Shown here in pieces: positions 52,158 to 59,952 of a stretch of 64,000 nt of DNA; the stretch's first letter is position 1, and the number at the start of each line of letters is the position of its first letter. Source of the stretch: Bacteroidales bacterium (GTDB taxonomy: Bacteria; Bacteroidota; Bacteroidia; Bacteroidales; UBA932); assembly GCA_017509755.1 (NCBI GenBank), contig JAFWOY010000008.1, forward strand, positions 78,467-142,466, given 5' to 3'. Below the pieces are notes generated by a model. That model was not told where the DNA came from. It was given only the letters and a program-made list of their open reading frames with translations, and did no database searches. The position numbers and the translations under genes were made by a program.

Positions 52158-54614
52158 TTAAAACTTCAAGGTATAACTGAATGTCGGAATTAAAGGGACG
52201 ATCCCATAGCCCTTCACGGAAAAGGATATCTTGTCCCGGTTCAGATAACTGTCATCACCGAGTCCCTGTCCTTTCCGGCTGACGAGGGCATACAGGGGAT
52301 TCAGCCGGCAATAGACGTTGTAGAGACTGAAGTTCCAGATGGATTCGTTGCCCCGACGGGTCTTCCGGTGCCGGTTGAACCCGAAATCGAGCCGATGGTA
52401 ATCCGGCAGTTTCACGTTGTTCGGCGCCTCATAAACCCAGCGTTCCGACGTATTGAAAACGATGTCGCCCCCATTGACGAGTCGGCGCAGGCGGGTTTCA
52501 TCCTGGATCCAGATTCCCTGCGCGTAGAGGGTGGCCAGCGACATCCGGTTGCCGCTGTGATAATTCCAGGCGGCATAGAGTTCCCACTTTTCGTTGACAC
52601 GCCAGTTGGCCTGCAGGGTCAGTTTGTGGCGGTTGTCGTTGCGGTCGCGGTACCAGTCGGGCCAGATGTCCCGGAAGTAACGCTCATTCCAGGAGAGTGT
52701 ATAGAAGGCATTGACGGTCAGGGCCGGCGTTTCATAGCCGAAGTCCGCCTCCAGGCCATACGAGCGCCCCTCCCCCGTCCGGAAATACCGTTCCCAGTCG
52801 GTCAACCGCGGAAACAACGTATTCATACCACTGTACTCGATCAGGTTGTCCATCTTTTTCCACCAGCCTTCGACGTTCAGATGCATATCGTGGGGCAGGC
52901 GGGCATAGACGCCTCCGGCAAACTGGCGGGAGCGCATCGGCGGAACTTCCGCACTGGAAGGCAGCCAGCAGTCGGTAGGCAAGTCGAGGTAAGTTGTGGC
53001 GACCTTGTGAGAGAACTGGCTCATCGCCGCATAAGAGGCCTTCAGGCTGAGCGCGGGCGTGCACTGCATCTTCAGGGCCAGACGCGGCTCCAGGGAATTC
53101 CAGGTCCGGCCTTCCGAGAAATAGACGGTATTGCGCAGGCCCGCATTGGCCGTCAGCCACGGCGTCAGGCGCATTTCGTCTTCGGCATAGACGCTGACTT
53201 CACAGGCGGCCCGGCGCAGGCTGTCGCTGTCCATCACCGCCCAATTCCTTTCATAGGCGAAGTGCGGCCGGTAGGTATGCCGGATGACGCCGGAGCCGAA
53301 GCGTACGTGATGGGCCGGGGTCGGATTCCAGTCCAGATGGGCGGTCAGGCCCAGGTCAACCAAAAGGCCATGCCCATCAATCTTCTCCTGCTCTCCACCC
53401 GTATGACTGCCGAAAGACGATTCTTCGTAGCGTTCCAGCGAACGGGTGTCCGATCCGTATGCAATCAGATGCAGGTGCATCCCGTTATCAAACGCTTTAT
53501 TCCAATCGACGGAAGCCAGGACATTGCCCCAGCGGAGCAGTACGCGCGAAGTATCCCGGGCAGATGCGAAACTGGAACGCCATTGATCCCACACCGAGAA
53601 CTTGAAACGGTCCCGACCGACATAGACGCCGGCCGACAGGCGGCTCTTGTCGGCGAAAACGTGGGTCAGGCGGGCGTTCAGGTCGGTAAAGGAATAATTG
53701 CTCCAGGTTTCCGGATCATTCTCCTTTTTCCGCAGGTTGGTATACCAAAACACCGGATAGAGCACTGCATCAGCCCAGGTGCGGCGAATGGCAAAGTTGA
53801 AGGAAGTCTTTTCAGGCACGATCGGGCCATCGATCTGGAAACGGCTTTCCAGCAGACCGAGGGAGAAGGTGCCGTGGTAGTCGTGGAGATCGCCTTCCCG
53901 GGTGGTGATATCGACCACCGACGAGGTCCGGCCGCCGAAGCGGGCCGGGAAGCCGCTCTTGTAGAAATCCAGCGTCTCGATGGCGTCGGTGTTGAAGGCG
54001 GAAAAGATGCCGCCCAGGTGGCAGATCTGGTAGAGCGGCACGCCGTCGAGCAGATACAGGTTGTCGCTGCCGTCACCGCCGTGGACATAGAGATTGGAAA
54101 GCAGTTCCGCGCCGGAAGCCACGCCCGGCAAGGACTGCAGGGTTTTGATCACATCCGGCGTGCTCAGCACAGAGAAAGCGCGTTGGAAAGCGGCACCATC
54201 GAGTTTCGTGAGCCCTGTCTGCGTATAGTTCATATCCCGGTCGATATGGCCGGTGATGGAGGCGGCGGGCAGTGAGTCCACCGCTGAGGAGAGTGCGGAA
54301 GGATCGACCGGCATTGTGGGCGCCGGCCGTCGCGGGGCGGCCTGCTTCGCCGGCGTCAGGACGACGTGTTTCTTCTTCAGTTGCCAGTTGATGCCGGTTC
54401 CGTCGAACAATTGTTCCAGATTCTGCCGGAGACTTGCCGCCGCATCGACTTCAACCGTCGTCGGCACCGCGACCGGCAGGCTGGCGTCGTACACGAAATG
54501 GATGTCGAAGGTGTGCTCCAGGCTGTCCATTTGCGCCTTCACGGTCGTGGTCTGCGGCTGCCCCCAGAGCATGAACGGAAGCAGCAACGCGATCAGAATG
54601 GCAGCGCGTCTCAT
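52158..54614 (-). CDS. TonB-dependent receptor with N-terminal STN signalling domain (FecA-like)
   Basis: 818 residues. Signal peptide (MRRAAILIALLLPFMLWGQP), STN domain at about 25-90 (FDIHFVYDASLPVAVPTTVE, LEQLFDGTGINWQLKKKHVV), a Pro-rich linker, plug domain about 115-240 (TPDVIKTLQSLPGVASGAEL, NLYLLDGVPLYQICHLGGIF), and a 22-strand barrel ending in TFSYTLKF with C-terminal Phe. STN receptors sense substrate and pass a signal to a FecR-type anti-sigma protein. The immediate upstream genes encode such a protein and an ECF sigma factor; starts and stops overlap. The substrate is unknown. Confidence 0.93.
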   Translation of the reverse strand: MRRAAILIALLLPFMLWGQPQTTTVKAQMDSLEHTFDIHFVYDASLPVAVPTTVEVDAAASLRQNLEQLFDGTGINWQLKKKHVVLTPAKQAAPRRPAPTMPVDPSALSSAVDSLPAASITGHIDRDMNYTQTGLTKLDGAAFQRAFSVLSTPDVIKTLQSLPGVASGAELLSNLYVHGGDGSDNLYLLDGVPLYQICHLGGIFSAFNTDAIETLDFYKSGFPARFGGRTSSVVDITTREGDLHDYHGTFSLGLLESRFQIDGPIVPEKTSFNFAIRRTWADAVLYPVFWYTNLRKKENDPETWSNYSFTDLNARLTHVFADKSRLSAGVYVGRDRFKFSVWDQWRSSFASARDTSRVLLRWGNVLASVDWNKAFDNGMHLHLIAYGSDTRSLERYEESSFGSHTGGEQEKIDGHGLLVDLGLTAHLDWNPTPAHHVRFGSGVIRHTYRPHFAYERNWAVMDSDSLRRAACEVSVYAEDEMRLTPWLTANAGLRNTVYFSEGRTWNSLEPRLALKMQCTPALSLKASYAAMSQFSHKVATTYLDLPTDCWLPSSAEVPPMRSRQFAGGVYARLPHDMHLNVEGWWKKMDNLIEYSGMNTLFPRLTDWERYFRTGEGRSYGLEADFGYETPALTVNAFYTLSWNERYFRDIWPDWYRDRNDNRHKLTLQANWRVNEKWELYAAWNYHSGNRMSLATLYAQGIWIQDETRLRRLVNGGDIVFNTSERWVYEAPNNVKLPDYHRLDFGFNRHRKTRRGNESIWNFSLYNVYCRLNPLYALVSRKGQGLGDDSYLNRDKISFSVKGYGIVPLIPTFSYTLKF

Positions 54615-55063
54615 CGTTCCACCGTGATTTGGATGTCCAATGCCGTCTCGATCAGACCGATGATGTAGTCGATGTCATCGTCGGGGAACGTGGCGGTCAG
54701 TTTTTTGTCGGAAGGCGCCGTGGTCAGGGTGCAGTGATAATAAGCGGAAAGTTCCGCCAGCACGGCTTCGACCGGGACATTGTCGTATACGAATTCGTGC
54801 GTCTGCGCCACGTTGGGATTGAGGACGGGCCGCTCCGTCGGAGCCGGCTCGGACTGCTGCCGCACCCAGCTGCGAATGCCGTAGCCGGCGGCGAACAGCA
54901 CGACCACGGAGGCGGCCGCGGCAGCGGCCGTCATCCACCAGCGGCGGCGGGCAGGCGTCTGGGTCTGGTCGTGGAAACGCCGGATGGCTTTACGGGTATC
55001 GTATCTGTCGGGGCGGTAGCGCCGGGCAACGTAATCGAGATCTTTGTCGTTGAATTCCGTCAT
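54611..55063 (-). CDS. Short FecR-like anti-sigma factor lacking the central FecR domain
   Basis: 150 residues, about half the usual FecR length. Cytoplasmic N-terminus (DYVARRYRPDRYDTRKAIRR), membrane helix around residues 43-63 (TAAAAAASVVVLFAAGYGIR), and a periplasmic C-terminus with the DUF4974/STN-like pattern FVYDNVPVEAVLAELSAYY and LIETALDIQITVER. The FecR domain that normally lies between is missing, with no sign of a frameshift. It overlaps the TonB receptor start by ATGA and follows the sigma factor, so a signalling role is inferred from context. Confidence 0.75.
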   Translation of the reverse strand: MTEFNDKDLDYVARRYRPDRYDTRKAIRRFHDQTQTPARRRWWMTAAAAAASVVVLFAAGYGIRSWVRQQSEPAPTERPVLNPNVAQTHEFVYDNVPVEAVLAELSAYYHCTLTTAPSDKKLTATFPDDDIDYIIGLIETALDIQITVER

Positions 55064-55114
55064 GGCTTTCTGGTTTTACACCCTTATGACGGAGAAGACC
55101 GCAAAAGTGACTAC

Positions 55115-55630
55115 TCACCAGATGAAAATTTTGAAGAAAACCCGGTCGGTACCTGTGCGCAGGGTCTGGAGCGCCTTGGTGAGTTGGTTGTGGACCGTGC
55201 TTTCGGAAATGCCCATCCGGGCGGCAATCTCGGCGTGCGACAAACCGTCGCGCTTGCTCAGCAGCAGGATCTCCCGCCGCTTCGGCGGCAACGCATCGAT
55301 GGCCGTCCAGAGCCGGGCCCAGACAAACGAGCGGTCAACCGTCTCCTCATCCGGCACATCTTCCGCCAGCATCTCCACAGGGACTGAACCATCCGCCTCC
55401 TTCCCCGCCTGCCGGATGGCATCGATGCAGCGGTTGTGCACCATCCGGTAAAGATAGGCTTTCGGCGAATCGGGTGACCGCCCGCCCCCTTGCACCCGCT
55501 CCCATAAGGCCACGAACGCCGCCTGCACAAGATCCTCCACCGCATCGGCATCGCGCACGAACCGCGCCGCATAAAGACATAGCGGCCGGTAATAAAGCCG
55601 GAACAAATCGTCGATGTCGAACCGTTTCAA
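55115..55630 (-). CDS. FecI-type ECF sigma factor (third of three)
   Basis: 171 residues. Region 2: DDLFRLYYRPLCLYAARFVR and AVEDLVQAAFVALWERV, with AYLYRMVHNRCIDAIRQAG. Region 4: ALPPKRREILLLSKRDGLSH and IAARMGISESTVHNQLTKAL, matching Bacteroidota FecI-like sigma factors. It leads sigma, anti-sigma, STN-TonB receptor, DUF4249, so it probably switches on uptake of one nutrient when the receptor is occupied. Its start is 80 bases from the REP-like copy C that precedes the RAYT gene. Confidence 0.92.
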   Translation of the reverse strand: MKRFDIDDLFRLYYRPLCLYAARFVRDADAVEDLVQAAFVALWERVQGGGRSPDSPKAYLYRMVHNRCIDAIRQAGKEADGSVPVEMLAEDVPDEETVDRSFVWARLWTAIDALPPKRREILLLSKRDGLSHAEIAARMGISESTVHNQLTKALQTLRTGTDRVFFKIFIW

Positions 55631-55709
55631 GACAAATCAAGGTGTATCCGTCTGCAAAGATGCGAAAAACCGGGCAAATGTTGCGACATTCGCTCCGTTC
55701 TCCGCCGTT

Positions 55710-55793
55710 CCATCCTCACCAGAGCCTCAAATTGAGGACGGCAACCGCAAAAAACAGCCGTCATCCTCACAGGAAGGCCCTGGTGAGGATGGC
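55710..55793 (+). repeat. REP-like composite repeat, copy C, upstream of the RAYT gene
   Basis: Hairpin 1: CATCCTC, 16 bases, GAGGACGG. Spacer of 20 bases with an A-run. Hairpin 2: CATCCTC, 16 bases, GAGGATGG, whose stem extends to GTCATCCTCAC/GTGAGGATGGC with one G-U pair. Hairpin 1 is nearly identical to hairpin 1 of copy D beyond the RAYT gene. Copies C and D have the same orientation. Confidence 0.88.
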
Positions 55794-55815
55794 TCGCAAG
55801 AATTGTCGGAAAAAC

Positions 55816-55846
55816 TTGCATTCGGGGATGTGGCGTTGTATCTTTG
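55816..55846 (+). promoter_or_regulatory. Promoter of the RAYT gene (TTG-N20-TATCTTTG)
   Basis: CTTG, 20 bases, TATCTTTG: a good Bacteroidota promoter between REP copy C and the transposase start, 45 bases before the ATG. Confidence 0.5.
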
Positions 55847-55891
55847 TAACAGTCCATAGCCATTGTGGCGTTGGCGTAAGTGTAGAATGAT

Positions 55892-56845
55892 ATGGCAAAG
55901 ATCGTGAAGGAGCATTCTTATTTCGAGAAGAAAGATCGATGCGAAAGGGTTTTCGAATGGACAATTCAAAGGTACGGAGGTGTATGGCATCTTTGTACAC
56001 CCGGCGAAAAACAACCGATTATTTTCAAGAATCCGGAGGATTACGGGTTCGCTATGACGCTGGTGGCGATGTGCGCGTATGATTGTCCGAACGTGCAGGT
56101 CATTACCTTTGAACTGATGAGCAATCACGTACATTTCATCTTGTGCGGAAGCGAATCTGACGTGATGGCCTTTTTCACCTTGTTCAGGAAACGGCTGCTG
56201 CGCTATTTGACGACACGATATGGGCCGACGGATTTGAGTAACTTTGTCTGCGAGAAGCCGATTCCGATTGAGACGGTTGAGTCGCTCCGCAATCAAATCT
56301 GCTACACGAACCGGAACAACTATGTCGTTGATCCGGACCAGACACCGTTCTCATACCCTTATGGCGCAAATAGCTATTACTTTATGCCAGGAGCCAAGCG
56401 ATTGAATGGCAAGAGGTTCGGAGATCTTACACTCCGCGGTAAGCGAAGTCTGATCCACGCTCGTGAAACCGACTATCCAGCGGAATACGTCATAACCGAC
56501 GGATACTTTTCCCCGATGAATTATTGCAGGTTAGATTTGGGTGAGGCTGTTTTTCTGGATGCCAGGCACTATTTCAACAAACTGGCGAAAGATATTGAAT
56601 CTTACCGTGAGATTGCCGCCATCGTTGGAGACTCCATTTATTACACCGACGATGACCTGTTCGAAGTCGTCAAACGAATCTGCAATGACAACTATGCCGG
56701 CCAGCGTCCGAAGCTGCTGGCGAAAAATGAAAAGATAGAACTGGCCCGGAAACTCCACTACGATTACAACGCCGACAATGCGAAGATCTCTCGGCTGTTG
56801 AAACTGCCGAAAACCGTGGTCGACCAACTCTTTCCGTCCAAATAA
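55892..56845 (+). CDS. REP-associated tyrosine transposase (RAYT, Y1 HUH family)
   Basis: 317 residues. The Y1-transposase core is clear: FELMSNHVHFILCGSESDVM contains HVH at residues 79-81, the HUH metal-binding motif, and LRNQICYTNRNNYVVDPD supplies the probable catalytic Tyr138 in the place of the family's 'YIhxNP'. The C-terminus (AKISRLLKLPKTVVDQLF) looks like a helix-turn-helix. These enzymes cut single-stranded DNA at REP hairpins. Two REP-like composite repeats lie in the same orientation on either side, and it has its own promoter. Base composition is more AT-rich than neighbours, suggesting transfer. It is a domesticated transposase rather than an IS by family precedent. Confidence 0.87.
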   Translation: MAKIVKEHSYFEKKDRCERVFEWTIQRYGGVWHLCTPGEKQPIIFKNPEDYGFAMTLVAMCAYDCPNVQVITFELMSNHVHFILCGSESDVMAFFTLFRKRLLRYLTTRYGPTDLSNFVCEKPIPIETVESLRNQICYTNRNNYVVDPDQTPFSYPYGANSYYFMPGAKRLNGKRFGDLTLRGKRSLIHARETDYPAEYVITDGYFSPMNYCRLDLGEAVFLDARHYFNKLAKDIESYREIAAIVGDSIYYTDDDLFEVVKRICNDNYAGQRPKLLAKNEKIELARKLHYDYNADNAKISRLLKLPKTVVDQLFPSK

Positions 56846-56852
56846 ATGATCG

Positions 56853-56934
56853 CCATCCTCACCAGAACCTCGATTTGAGGACGGGAGGCGAAAAAAACGG
56901 CTATCATCCTCATACGGGTGTTCCAGTGAGGATG
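56853..56934 (+). repeat. REP-like composite repeat, copy D, downstream of the RAYT gene
   Basis: Hairpin 1: CATCCTC, 16 bases, GAGGACGG. Spacer of exactly 20 bases with an A-run. Hairpin 2: CATCCTC, 16 bases, GAGGATGG. Begins seven bases after the RAYT stop. It has the same spacing as copies A and C. Confidence 0.88.
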
Positions 56935-56979
56935 GCGGCAACGGAAAAGCCGGTCAAGCCGGGAATAACGGGGCAGAAA

Positions 56980-57055
56980 GCGGCGTCAGCCGCTAGCGGA
57001 GGGCATTGTGAGAGCCTGTGCGACAACTGCCCGCAGCCAGAAGCCCAGGGCGCCC
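56980..57055. repeat. Structured intergenic sequence sharing a core with the tRNA-Asp leader
   Basis: Contains GCGGC-GTCA-GCCGCTAGCG, almost the same as GCGGC-GCA-GCCGCTAGCG at 61196-61213, and a later CCTGtGCGaCAAC resembling CCTGCGCAACAG there. A GCGGC/GCCGC stem is possible in both. No reading frame is evident. Confidence 0.4.
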
Positions 57056-57060
57056 CAGAA

Positions 57061-57246
57061 TTATTTAAACCACTCCGTAATGTGGTTCTTCGCGTAAAGG
57101 TAGTAGATAATCAAGCCGATCCAGCTGGTAGCCAGGACGACGACGGCGCAGATCACCTTGCCGACCAGGGAAATGGGTTTTTTGAAGATGTCAATGACAG
57201 CAAGGATGGCCAGGACGAGGCCGATCAGGTAGATAATGGTTCCCAT
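57061..57246 (-). CDS. Small PLDc_N-type membrane protein
   Basis: 61 residues with two membrane helices separated by a short loop: TIIYLIGLVLAILAVIDIF and VICAVVVLATSWIGLIIYYL. The WIGLIIYYLYAK ending is the hallmark of the phospholipase D N-terminal (PLDc_N) domain, here without any nuclease domain. Similar stand-alone proteins are common in Bacteroidota and of unknown function. It lies 33 bases upstream of the EEP lipoprotein's end on the same strand. Confidence 0.75.
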   Translation of the reverse strand: MGTIIYLIGLVLAILAVIDIFKKPISLVGKVICAVVVLATSWIGLIIYYLYAKNHITEWFK

Positions 57247-57279
57247 TGTTCGTATGTTTAATTGATTGATGATTCTTCG

Positions 57280-58140
57280 TTAAAAGCGGAAAGTTCCCAT
57301 CACCGGCCAATGGTCGGAGACGAAGGCGGCACCATAATCACCGGTCAGCACTTCGTATTTCTCCGCCTTTGCGCCGCGATAGAAGATGTGGTCGATGATG
57401 TCTTCGCCAGCCGGGACTTGTTTCTCGCCCCAGGCGTGATAGGTGTTGGTGTCGCAGGTGACCGGGGCCGTTTCGCGGCAGTTCTGCAGCAGGCTGCGGA
57501 TGGGATCGAGGATCGGATTGTCCCAGTTTGCATTGAAATCACCCGTCAGGAAAATGGGATCCCCTTCCGGTACAACGGCTTTCATCCGCTCCACAATGAG
57601 TTTCCCGGCCTCTTCACGGGCCACCTTGCCCACATGGTCGAAATGCGTGTTGAAATACCAGACATCCCGCTGGGTCTTTTTGTCGTACAACTGCGCCCAT
57701 GTGACGATGCGGCGGCAGGCACCGTCCCAGCCCAGCGACACGGTATCGGGCGTCTCGCTCAGCCAGTACGTTTCGCAGCGCTTCATGTCATACCGGTCCT
57801 TGCGCCAGAAAATGGCATTGGCTTCTCCCCGCTCCAGGCCATCATCGCGGCACACGCCGTAACGCCCGTATTCAGGAAGATTCTCTTCCATGTAGTTGAC
57901 CTGATGGATGATTCCTTCCTGGATGCCGAACAGGTCGGGCTTCGAAGATCGGATCATCCGAATAACGGCCTCCCGCCGGTTGTTCCAGCAGTTGTCGCCG
58001 TCAAAATCATCACTCGGAGAAAGCCGGATGTTGAAAGTCATCACGCGGACTTCAGAAGAACGGGAGGATTGGCAGGCAGTCAGCAACATTCCCCCGAGAG
58101 TCGTAACAAGCAGGAAAGCAATCAGCCAAGTTTTTTTCAT
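57280..58140 (-). CDS. Endonuclease/exonuclease/phosphatase-family lipoprotein
   Basis: 286 residues from MKKTWLIAFLLVTTLGGMLL, lipobox LLTAC. The EEP fold is visible: VMTFNIRLSPSDDFDGDNCW with the metal-binding Asn, LFGIQEGIIHQVNYME with the catalytic Glu, WYFNTHFDHVGKVAREEAGK, FLTGDFNANWDNP (Asp/Asn pair) and SDHWPVMGTF with the terminal catalytic His. Exported members hydrolyse phosphodiesters or phosphoinositide-like substrates; the exact one is unknown. Divergent from the cytochrome bd operon, sharing an overlapping promoter region. A start seven codons upstream is possible but lacks the positively charged signal end. Confidence 0.9.
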   Translation of the reverse strand: MKKTWLIAFLLVTTLGGMLLTACQSSRSSEVRVMTFNIRLSPSDDFDGDNCWNNRREAVIRMIRSSKPDLFGIQEGIIHQVNYMEENLPEYGRYGVCRDDGLERGEANAIFWRKDRYDMKRCETYWLSETPDTVSLGWDGACRRIVTWAQLYDKKTQRDVWYFNTHFDHVGKVAREEAGKLIVERMKAVVPEGDPIFLTGDFNANWDNPILDPIRSLLQNCRETAPVTCDTNTYHAWGEKQVPAGEDIIDHIFYRGAKAEKYEVLTGDYGAAFVSDHWPVMGTFRF

Positions 58141-58152
58141 AGCCCAGTCAGG

Positions 58153-58186
58153 TTTTTGCAAATATACGAATTAATTGCTAAATTTG
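58153..58186. promoter_or_regulatory. Overlapping divergent promoters: EEP lipoprotein (-) and cyd operon (+)
   Basis: Plus strand: TTTG (58155-58158), 20 bases, TAAATTTG (58179-58186), an exact consensus ending seven bases before the DUF4492 ATG. Minus strand: TATATTTG (58166-58159), 18 bases before the EEP start. The two sites overlap, so both cannot be occupied at once. Confidence 0.6.
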
Positions 58187-58193
58187 GCTATCT

Positions 58194-58457
58194 ATGAAAA
58201 CCTTCAGGCAATCGATGGCCACGGTCTGGCATTTCTACCGCGACAGTTTCCGCAACATGACGTGGGGCCGACCGCTCGTGTGGCTCATCCTGCTCAAGGT
58301 TTTCATCCTTTTCGCCATCCTGCGCGTCTTCTTTTTCAAACCGGCCATGGCCGGTCTTTCCGACGAGGAGCGCAGCCGGGTAGTCGGCGAGCGCCTCACA
58401 GGCGAACATCCTGAAGTTGGCGATCCTGTCCCTGTCCCTGAAACCTATCAACCTTAA
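58194..58457 (+). CDS. DUF4492 small membrane protein of the cytochrome bd operon
   Basis: 87 residues with one membrane helix (LVWLILLKVFILFAILRVFF) after FYRDSFRNMTWGRPLVW, the DUF4492 pattern. It is found ahead of cydAB in many Bacteroidota and Campylobacterota and is thought to help the oxidase, perhaps like CydX, though this has not been established. Start codon is seven bases from the -7 box, so the transcript is nearly leaderless. The cydA start follows 13 bases after its stop. Confidence 0.85.
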   Translation: MKTFRQSMATVWHFYRDSFRNMTWGRPLVWLILLKVFILFAILRVFFFKPAMAGLSDEERSRVVGERLTGEHPEVGDPVPVPETYQP

Positions 58458-58470
58458 TCATACTGACACC

Positions 58471-59952
58471 ATGGATGTAATCGTATGGTCCAGAATACAG
58501 TTTGCGATGACGGCGGCCTACCACTGGCTTTTCGTGCCACTCACCCTCGGGCTGGCGCTGGTGATGGCTGTCATGGAAACGATCTACGTCATCCGGAAAG
58601 ACGATTTCTGGAAGAAAACCGCACAATACTGGATGAAGCTCTTCGCCATCAACTTTGCCGTGGGCATCGCGACGGGCATCATCCTGGAATTCGAGTTCGG
58701 CACGAACTGGAGCAACTACTCCTGGTTCGTGGGCGACATGTTCGGCGCCCCCCTCGCCATCGAGGGGATCCTTGCTTTCTTCATGGAAGCCACCTTCTTT
58801 GCCGTGATGTTCTTCGGCTGGGAAAAGGTAAGCAAGCGCTTCCATCTGGCCTCCACCTGGCTGACCGGCATCGGTGCCTCGATCTCAGCCTACTGGATCC
58901 TGGTCGCCAACGGCTGGATGCAGAACCCGGTAGGTACGACCTTCAACCCGGAAGCCGTCCGCAGCGAGATGGCCTCTGCCCAAGCCTTCTGGGAAGTCAT
59001 TTCCAATCCGGTGGCCGTCAGCAAGTTCTTCCATGCTATCACGAGCGGCTGGGTGACCGGTGGCGTCTTCGTAGTGGGCATCAGCTGCTGGTATCTGCTG
59101 AAGAACCGCCAGCGTAAATTTGCCCGGGCCAGCATCCTGATCGGCAGTATCGTGGGAATCGTCGGATCGTTTGCCGTGATGCTCTCGGGTGACGCTTCCG
59201 GCGTCCATGCCGCCGAGTTCCAGCCGATGAAGCTGGCAGCGGCCGAGGGCCTGAACGACGGCGGAAGGCGTGCAGCCTTCACCATCGTTCCCGGCATCAG
59301 AATTCCCGGGATGCTCTCCATCCTGGCGACTCACGACATCGACGGCTACGTACCCGGAATCAATGACATCCTCAACGGATATACGGACAACGAGGGCAAC
59401 GAAATCCCATCCGTCGCCGAGAAAATGGCCATGGGGCGGAAAGCGCTGGTCGCCTTGTCCCTCTATCGCAGCACCGATGATCCATCAGAGAAAGCAGAGG
59501 CCCGCTACGCATTGGAGGAAAACGTACAGTACATGGGATACGGCCATCTAGAGAAGCCGGAAGACGTGATTCCGCCCGTGGGCATAGTCTTCTGGGCTTT
59601 CCGCTTCATGATCGGGCTCGGCATGCTCATGCTGCTGGAACTCCTGGTTGTCGGCTGGCTTGCCTGGAAAGACAAACTCACCGGCAAGCGATGGCTGATG
59701 ATCGCGGCCCTGGCGTGCATTCCACTTGTTTATATCTGCGGCCAGTCCGGCTGGATCGTTGCAGAAGTCGGCCGCCAACCCTGGACCATTCAGGGGCTCC
59801 TGCCTGTCAACGTGGCCATCTCCAGCCTGAGCGCCGGTGCGGTCAAGACAACCTTCTTCCTCTTCCTGGCCATCTTCACATTGTTCCTGGTCATCGAAAT
59901 CCGCATCCTGATCGGCGCCATCAAAAAAGGTCCTGAAACTTCTAATGAATAA
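58471..59952 (+). CDS. cydA: Cytochrome bd ubiquinol oxidase subunit I
   Basis: 493 residues from MDVIVWSRIQFAMTAAYHWL. An earlier in-frame ATG lies within the DUF4492 gene. CydA carries the three hemes and oxidises quinol while reducing oxygen to water. Conserved features: the heme b595 His in AAYHWLFVPLTLG, the EFGTNWSNYSWFVGDMFG block, HAITSGWVTGGVFVVG with the heme b558 His, the Q-loop with ASGVHAAEFQPMKLAA, and GRQPWTIQGLLP. About nine membrane helices. Overlaps cydB by eight bases. It lets an anaerobe respire or scavenge trace oxygen. Confidence 0.97.
   Translation: MDVIVWSRIQFAMTAAYHWLFVPLTLGLALVMAVMETIYVIRKDDFWKKTAQYWMKLFAINFAVGIATGIILEFEFGTNWSNYSWFVGDMFGAPLAIEGILAFFMEATFFAVMFFGWEKVSKRFHLASTWLTGIGASISAYWILVANGWMQNPVGTTFNPEAVRSEMASAQAFWEVISNPVAVSKFFHAITSGWVTGGVFVVGISCWYLLKNRQRKFARASILIGSIVGIVGSFAVMLSGDASGVHAAEFQPMKLAAAEGLNDGGRRAAFTIVPGIRIPGMLSILATHDIDGYVPGINDILNGYTDNEGNEIPSVAEKMAMGRKALVALSLYRSTDDPSEKAEARYALEENVQYMGYGHLEKPEDVIPPVGIVFWAFRFMIGLGMLMLLELLVVGWLAWKDKLTGKRWLMIAALACIPLVYICGQSGWIVAEVGRQPWTIQGLLPVNVAISSLSAGAVKTTFFLFLAIFTLFLVIEIRILIGAIKKGPETSNE

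Noticed and set aside
47722..56934. CRISPR array
   Set aside because: The hairpin repeats are few, not regularly tandem with unique spacers, and no cas gene is present. They fit REP-like hairpins.
55710..56934. An ordinary IS200/IS605 insertion sequence
   Set aside because: The repeats also occur as stand-alone copies near other genes, and no TnpB partner is seen. RAYT with dispersed REP units explains it better.
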